64,000 nucleotides of DNA from Paenibacillus_S vulneris. Lineage in GTDB: Bacteria; Bacillota; Bacilli; Paenibacillales; NBRC-103111. The stretch is from NCBI RefSeq assembly GCF_039543185.1, contig NZ_BAABJG010000036.1, forward strand, positions 90,581 to 154,580, written 5' to 3'. Position numbers and translations under genes: made by a program. This document shows, in pieces, positions 59,632-64,000 of the stretch (position 1 is the stretch's first letter; every line of letters begins with the position of its first letter). The notes under the pieces were generated by a model. The model searched no databases. It was given only the letters and a program-made list of their open reading frames with translations, and was not told the origin of the DNA.

Positions 59632-60963
59632 TTGGTAAATAAGAAAGCTATAACCTCGCTTCTGCTCGTCACGGCTGTCATGATGTCCGGCTGCAGCACT
59701 CAAGAAAGTTCCTCCGCAAAAAGCTCCGGGGACCCTGGTAAGACTGAAGCCGCTGCAGCGAACACACCGTTTACCTTGCTGTTTTACACGGCTCAAAACG
59801 GCAACTATGCGAATGAGGACAACTTCTCCAAGGAGATCGGCGATTTTATTACGGCGAAATTCCCTCATATCAAGGTCGAGCATATCCATAAGGGCAAAGG
59901 ACAAGATTATCCTGACTTGATTGCCGCCGGCACGATTCCCGATATTATTCTAGAAAGCAGCACCAACGTAAAGCCCAGAATTATGGCGAATGATCTTCAT
60001 TACGATTTGTCGGAGCTGATCAAAAAGCATAATTTCGATTTGAACAGGATTGATTCCACAGTGCTTCAGGTTTTGAAAAACTGGGGTGACGGAAAGCTGT
60101 ACGGTCTTCCTTTCATGGGAAGCAACCTGATTCTTGGATATAACAAGGATATATTCGATAAATTCGGCGTTCCTTACCCTAAGGACGGCATTACCTGGGA
60201 CGAAGTGTATGATTTGGTCCGCAAGGTGTCCCGGGCAGAGAACGGCGTAAATTACGTCGGTCTTCGTTACAACAGCCCTCTTGTGTTCAAATATAACCAA
60301 AGATCGCTTGGCTTTATGAGCGAAAAAGAGGACAAGGCGGCAGTCAATACGGATGCCTGGAAGGATCTGTTCGCGAACTTCAAACGAATCTACGACGTGC
60401 CCAATAACGAGATTTCCATCCCGGGGGAGTTTGCCGGAGGAACCGAAGCGATGGACTTGAACGTTACCGAGAAGCTGATCACCTGGTCTCAAAAAAATCC
60501 AAGCGCCAACTGGGACATTACTGCAGCTCCTGTCTTCAAGGACGCCCCGAAGGTCGGCTTCCAGCCTAATTTCTACTCGATGTATGTGACCAAGCAATCC
60601 AAGCATAAAGATGAGGCATTCGATGTCATCGCGTACCTGCTGTCGGATGAAGTGCAGACGCAGTTATCCAAAAAAGCGCTGCTCACGCCTCTTGCGGATA
60701 AAAAGATCCAAGGCGTGTTCGGCCAGGATATTGAATCGCTAAAAGGGAAAAACCTGCAGGCTGTCTTCTATAACCGTTACGCGGCCCCTGCACCGATCCG
60801 CGATGCGAACTTGACGTTCGCCGATGTAGCCGGTGTCCCCGGCAATTCATTCGACAAAATGCTTAAAAACCAAACGGATATTAATACGGCATTAAGGGAG
60901 GCCGAGGAAACGATCAACAAAGCTTTGACGGACGCCAAGGCCCAGGGAGGAGGCGGCAAATAG
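59632..60963 (+). CDS. Sugar-binding lipoprotein of an ABC importer
   Basis: A 443-aa family-1 solute-binding protein with signal peptide and lipobox (VNKKAITSLLLVTAVMMSGC). FITAKFPHIKVEHIHKG, AGTIPDIILESS and GLPFMGSNLILGYNKDIFDKF are typical. The start is a TTG behind GGGGAGGG, since the nearby ATG at 59628 leads to an immediate stop. No permease genes follow, so it may feed another permease pair. Confidence 0.88.
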   Translation: MVNKKAITSLLLVTAVMMSGCSTQESSSAKSSGDPGKTEAAAANTPFTLLFYTAQNGNYANEDNFSKEIGDFITAKFPHIKVEHIHKGKGQDYPDLIAAGTIPDIILESSTNVKPRIMANDLHYDLSELIKKHNFDLNRIDSTVLQVLKNWGDGKLYGLPFMGSNLILGYNKDIFDKFGVPYPKDGITWDEVYDLVRKVSRAENGVNYVGLRYNSPLVFKYNQRSLGFMSEKEDKAAVNTDAWKDLFANFKRIYDVPNNEISIPGEFAGGTEAMDLNVTEKLITWSQKNPSANWDITAAPVFKDAPKVGFQPNFYSMYVTKQSKHKDEAFDVIAYLLSDEVQTQLSKKALLTPLADKKIQGVFGQDIESLKGKNLQAVFYNRYAAPAPIRDANLTFADVAGVPGNSFDKMLKNQTDINTALREAEETINKALTDAKAQGGGGK

Positions 60964-60964
60964 A

Positions 60965-63532
60965 ATGAATCAGCTGCCTTGGCAGGGCTATCTCCCTCTA
61001 AAGGATATGGCTAAACAAGTGCAAATCCGGAGAACCTTGCACCCCACTTGTCCGCAGCCTCAAGCGGCCTGGTCGATGGACTCGAAGCTGTACCTAAACC
61101 ACCCGTCCATCAAGGCGGCTTTATGGGGCCCTCCGGAGCAAATCACATTAAGCATGATAAAGTCGGATGTCTTCGATCGAAGAATAGCGGATCCACCTGT
61201 ACTGACTCTGAAGGAGCTTCGGGAGGGAGCTTATTCCCAAGCGAATGAAGGCTTCCTGGACATTCAGCCGTCAGGCAATACCAGGCCCAAATACGGCTCC
61301 CTTGACCCGAGAGGCGGCCGTAGAGAGCCTTATGCCGCTTTTCGCGCCTACCCGTTTCCTTGCCAAAAGCCGGTGGGGCAGATCATCGTCCGCTGCAACG
61401 ATTTCCAAGGATGCGATCCGGTACAAACCGTTCAGCAGTGCAGCAGCGGATTAACAAGCAGCACTCTGGTTCATGGGAAAGCTTCTCTTCAGCTAGATGT
61501 GCTTCTCTCGATGAAGCGCAGCGTTATTGCGATGCGGACGGAGTTCTCCGGATTGTCTCATCCTCTTTCGTTCCGCTTGTACCGCCATAGAGATCAGGCG
61601 CATCGCATGTATATGAATGTCGAAGGTACGGAATTCAAGCCTATGGAGGAACGGCAGCCCGTCTATCTGCCTAGAGGCAGCGATCAGCCCGTTGAATACT
61701 ATCATTATGAACGTGACGCCGCATGGAACGGCCCGATAGAGCCTCCCGAGAGCGGCAGCGAGGGCAGATTTTTTTGGATTCGGCAGCGGCTGCCTGCCGA
61801 GAAAACTTTTCCCGATGGCTTCGAATATGTAGTAATGGGACTTGTCAGCGGCAGCGATGCAGAGCTTGAAACCGTCGAAAATGGCTTTGGTCTCGGCACG
61901 CCACCATATGCCGATGAAGGCTGGACATTTCACGAGAAGGACTATGACCGCATTCGGCAGGCACCGGGCGCCGCGGCTACAGCGGCCTTGAACCGGCTCA
62001 GCTCCGGTCAGGCCACGCTCTATACCGTTGTCGTCACCTCCAATGATGCTGCCGACATTATGGAATTTGCGAAACGGCAGCTTCTGGAAGCCGTAACGGA
62101 CGGATTCGAAGCTTTACTGAAAGAGAATACCGATTGGTATGATGCGTTATACGATAAAAGGGAGCATGGACGAGTACTGTATCCCGGAGATTCGTATTAT
62201 GAGAAGGAAATAACCCACCTGTTCAACAGCTGGGCGTGCAAGCACAGCGGCGGGTGCCGAACCGATGCCCGCAAATTTGAGGCAAGCGCCTCCTATGCAG
62301 GTATCGAAACAGACATTCAACCATGGCACAGCCTGCCATGCTATAATGAGCTGTTTTATACGCCCATGGTCGTCCGTTCCCGGGAGGACGCTCTGGATAT
62401 GTGGTGGCAGCTGGTCGAGCACTGGCTCCCGGCGGCTCGGAAGAATGCTTCCGAGGTATACGGCCTTCCGGGCATGATCCTTGTGCACGGGTACTTGCCT
62501 CCGGTCAAGCCGGACCGTTACGTCCACACGAACTCGACGCTGGAGCTCTGTCTGGAAACAGGAGCTCAGGTGCTCAAAGTACTATGGGATATGTGGGATT
62601 ACGCGGCAGATGAAGCCTTAATGCAGCGATTGTTATACCCGGCTTTGCGTGATCTCGCGATCTTCTACCTATCCTATCTCGAGCTGCAGGAGGACGGTCT
62701 CTTCCACATCGTCCCTGCCGTCGAAGCGGAAAGCTGGGGCATCCAGCCGAAGTTCGAATACAACCGGGATACGATCAGCGCAATCTCTATGTTCCGCTGG
62801 ACCTTTCACAGAGCTGCCGAGCTCGCCGATTATTTAGGTACGGATCAAGATTTGAAGGCGGATTGGCTGTATGCGGCCAACAACCTCCCTCCTTATCCGA
62901 CTTACGAAACGGAGGAAGGTCTTATCTATGCGGGCGTTCCAGGTATCAAGCCGCGGTGGTCCAAAGGCTGTCATCCTTGGTATATCGGTGTCTACCCAAC
63001 TACCTTAGCCGATGAAATCCACCTGGATAGCGGTCCGAAGGAAAAGGAGATGATGCTGCGCACCGTTCGAAGCGTGCCTGCCGGTCATAACCGGCCGGTT
63101 TATGTACTGCTTGGAGAGTGTAAGGATAGGTTCCCCACGGTGGACGGCGTGCATCCAAGAACAATCGAAACCTATGCCGACCTGTGCATCGCAATTAACG
63201 AAGACCCGGAACGGGTCATTAACAGCCGGAGCGGACGGATCCATTTGTTCCCGGCTGTGCCGGATTGGGCCGAAATTTCGTTCCGACGATTTCAGGCCCG
63301 CGGCGGCTTCTGGGTATCCGCCGCACGAACTTCAGCCGGGGTGACTTTCGTCGAGATAGAAGCCCGCCGCTCCACCTTGTGCAAGATTATGAACCCATGG
63401 CCGGCAGAGAATATAACAGTCGTAGAGATCAATACAGGCGATCTTATCGATTTCAAAGTCGACAGAACTAAGCAGGAGTGTATCCTATTTGAAGCCGAAA
63501 AAGGCAAGACCTATCGATTGGTAAAGGAATAA
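60965..63532 (+). CDS. GH95-like glycoside hydrolase (putative)
   Basis: An 855-aa protein without signal peptide, in line with the binding-protein gene (start one base after its stop). The middle part (about residues 400-690) reads as an (alpha/alpha)6 barrel, with WHSLPCYNELFYTPMVV and a later NRDTISAISMFRWTFHRAAELADYLG. The C-terminal NSRSGRIHLFPAVPDW is typical of GH95-type proteins. GH95 enzymes act on alpha-L-fucosides or galactosides. A cytosolic position suggests it cleaves an imported oligosaccharide. Catalytic residues are not assigned with certainty. Confidence 0.65.
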   Translation: MNQLPWQGYLPLKDMAKQVQIRRTLHPTCPQPQAAWSMDSKLYLNHPSIKAALWGPPEQITLSMIKSDVFDRRIADPPVLTLKELREGAYSQANEGFLDIQPSGNTRPKYGSLDPRGGRREPYAAFRAYPFPCQKPVGQIIVRCNDFQGCDPVQTVQQCSSGLTSSTLVHGKASLQLDVLLSMKRSVIAMRTEFSGLSHPLSFRLYRHRDQAHRMYMNVEGTEFKPMEERQPVYLPRGSDQPVEYYHYERDAAWNGPIEPPESGSEGRFFWIRQRLPAEKTFPDGFEYVVMGLVSGSDAELETVENGFGLGTPPYADEGWTFHEKDYDRIRQAPGAAATAALNRLSSGQATLYTVVVTSNDAADIMEFAKRQLLEAVTDGFEALLKENTDWYDALYDKREHGRVLYPGDSYYEKEITHLFNSWACKHSGGCRTDARKFEASASYAGIETDIQPWHSLPCYNELFYTPMVVRSREDALDMWWQLVEHWLPAARKNASEVYGLPGMILVHGYLPPVKPDRYVHTNSTLELCLETGAQVLKVLWDMWDYAADEALMQRLLYPALRDLAIFYLSYLELQEDGLFHIVPAVEAESWGIQPKFEYNRDTISAISMFRWTFHRAAELADYLGTDQDLKADWLYAANNLPPYPTYETEEGLIYAGVPGIKPRWSKGCHPWYIGVYPTTLADEIHLDSGPKEKEMMLRTVRSVPAGHNRPVYVLLGECKDRFPTVDGVHPRTIETYADLCIAINEDPERVINSRSGRIHLFPAVPDWAEISFRRFQARGGFWVSAARTSAGVTFVEIEARRSTLCKIMNPWPAENITVVEINTGDLIDFKVDRTKQECILFEAEKGKTYRLVKE

Positions 63533-63537
63533 AACGC

Positions 63538-63582
63538 AGGCCGTTTTCGGAAATCGATTCTTTCGAAAACGGCCTCTTTTTT
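63538..63582 (+). terminator. Terminator of the GH95-like gene
   Basis: Perfect arms AGGCCGTTTTCG and CGAAAACGGCCT are followed by CTTTTTT. Confidence 0.92.
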
Positions 63583-63624
63583 AAGTCTTCAGGTTTCACT
63601 CTTGCTTATGCTGGTTCAAGTACA

Positions 63625-63666
63625 CAAAAAAAGCAGCTGATCTGATTAAAAGATCAACTGCTTTTT
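63625..63666 (-). terminator. rRNA operon terminator
   Basis: Arms AAAGCAGCTGATC and GATCAACTGCTTT directly follow the 5S rRNA on the minus strand, and a run of seven T comes next. Confidence 0.88.
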
Positions 63667-63783
63667 GCTTGGCGACGTTCTACTCTCCCAGGACCCTTCG
63701 GTCCAAGTACCATCGACGCTGGAAGGCTTAACGTTCGTGTTCGGTATGGGTACGCGTGGTTCCCTTCCGCCATCATCACCAAA
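63667..63783 (-). rRNA. rrf: 5S ribosomal RNA
   Basis: On the minus strand the sequence starts TTTGGTGATGATGGCGGAAG and contains CCACGCGTACCCATACCGAA, CGTTAAGCCTTCCAGCG, GATGGTACTTGGACCG and GGGTCCTGGGAGAGTAG, ending GTCGCCAAGC. This is a complete Firmicute 5S of about 117 nt. It lies at the end of an rrn operon running out of the window. Confidence 0.96.
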
Positions 63784-63988
63784 CTGGATTTTTCGAAGGT
63801 TATGCTTCTTCGAAAATGCTGCGAGAAAATATCCATCCTCAGAAAGGACTTGCAGCTCAAGGCTTATTCCCTGAAAACTAGATACGAAATGCATGCGTAA
63901 AGTTCGTGAATTAGTTTCCCGGTTTTTCCCGGGCCCCGAGAAAGTATTTGGAATCAGCTTCGAAGCTTCTCTTCACTTTCTTGGGTAA
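63784..63988 (-). other. 23S-5S internal transcribed spacer
   Basis: About 205 bp between 23S and 5S. It contains hairpins (TTCGAAG..CTTCGAA near 63793-63815; CCCGG/CCGGG near 63919-63933) and the common rrn word CTGAAAACTAGATACGAA. No tRNA gene is present. Confidence 0.7.
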
Positions 63989-64000
63989 TGGATAAGCCCT
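63989..64000 (-). rRNA. rrl: 23S ribosomal RNA, 3' end only
   Basis: The last 12 bases, AGGGCTTATCCA on the minus strand, match the 3' terminus of Paenibacillus/Bacillus-type 23S rRNA. The rest lies beyond the window. Confidence 0.75.

Noticed and set aside
63784..63988. tRNA genes in the 23S-5S spacer
   Set aside because: No cloverleaf, T-loop GTTCGA box or CCA-type end is visible.

Overview
The window looks like a chromosomal segment of a Paenibacillus-type endospore-forming Firmicute. Supporting signs are strong Shine-Dalgarno sites with many GTG and TTG starts, a B. subtilis-like purEKBCSQLFMN-D operon with PurBoxes and a guanine riboswitch, c-di-AMP (ydaO-type) riboswitches, a SinR-type regulator, a CotF-like spore coat protein, ABC sugar transporters in place of PTS, and a 5S/23S rRNA end. 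The genus is inferred from gene content, not from a database search.

Region 1-8.5 kb: the 5' end of glmS (minus strand) lies 33 bp behind a small SinR-like repressor. An array of GTTCT-type palindromes separates this pair from a divergent plus-strand run: a UbiA-family phosphoribosyl/prenyl transferase, an EamA/SMR-like small transporter, a divergent PAP2 protein, a multispanning GT-C-like glycosyltransferase, a membrane-anchored clan GH-A-like glycosidase and a secreted TIM-barrel-like protein. This resembles a polyprenyl-phosphate-sugar donor and surface-glycan locus. Region 8.5-15.2 kb: a DODA-type dioxygenase, an ECF sigma / anti-sigma / ABC exporter operon, thioredoxin, an IDEAL-like protein, an Rrf2 regulator and two small unknown proteins.

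Region 15.2-23.4 kb: a complete kdpFABC potassium-pump operon (minus strand). Two tandem c-di-AMP riboswitches precede it, each with its own terminator-like hairpin. It opens with a Rossmann-like gene and a 36-aa membrane peptide and ends with an unusual protein built of two KdpD sensor modules with no histidine kinase domain. No kdpE is present. Region 23.4-30.2 kb: a LuxR regulator remnant, a VOC protein, a frameshifted WYL regulator, CotF-like coat protein, two lipoproteins (one a VanY-type peptidase), a DUF2278 protein, methionine aminopeptidase, a 43-aa membrane peptide and a GNAT acetyltransferase.

Region 30.3-45.0 kb: the purine operon, in which bifunctional PurH is replaced by a stand-alone AICAR transformylase and a PurO-like IMP cyclohydrolase. 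The purF-purM gap holds a long hairpin and a candidate G-quadruplex. Region 45-63.5 kb is amino-sugar and cell-wall salvage: a Gfo/Idh oxidoreductase, an RpiR-nagB-nagA operon, and a murR / serine hydrolase / ABC transporter / BadF-type kinase / murQ operon, followed by an AraC regulator, a second sugar-binding lipoprotein and a GH95-like glycosidase. The window ends with a 5S rRNA and the last bases of 23S rRNA on the minus strand.

The most unusual items are (1) the kdp operon with tandem c-di-AMP riboswitches and a duplicated kinase-less KdpD, (2) the SinR-box-flanked prenyl-phosphate-sugar locus, and (3) a family of long rod-like hairpin elements at about 4.9, 45.9 and 51.1 kb that share a conserved core. 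One copy of this family sits inside the murQ terminator region.
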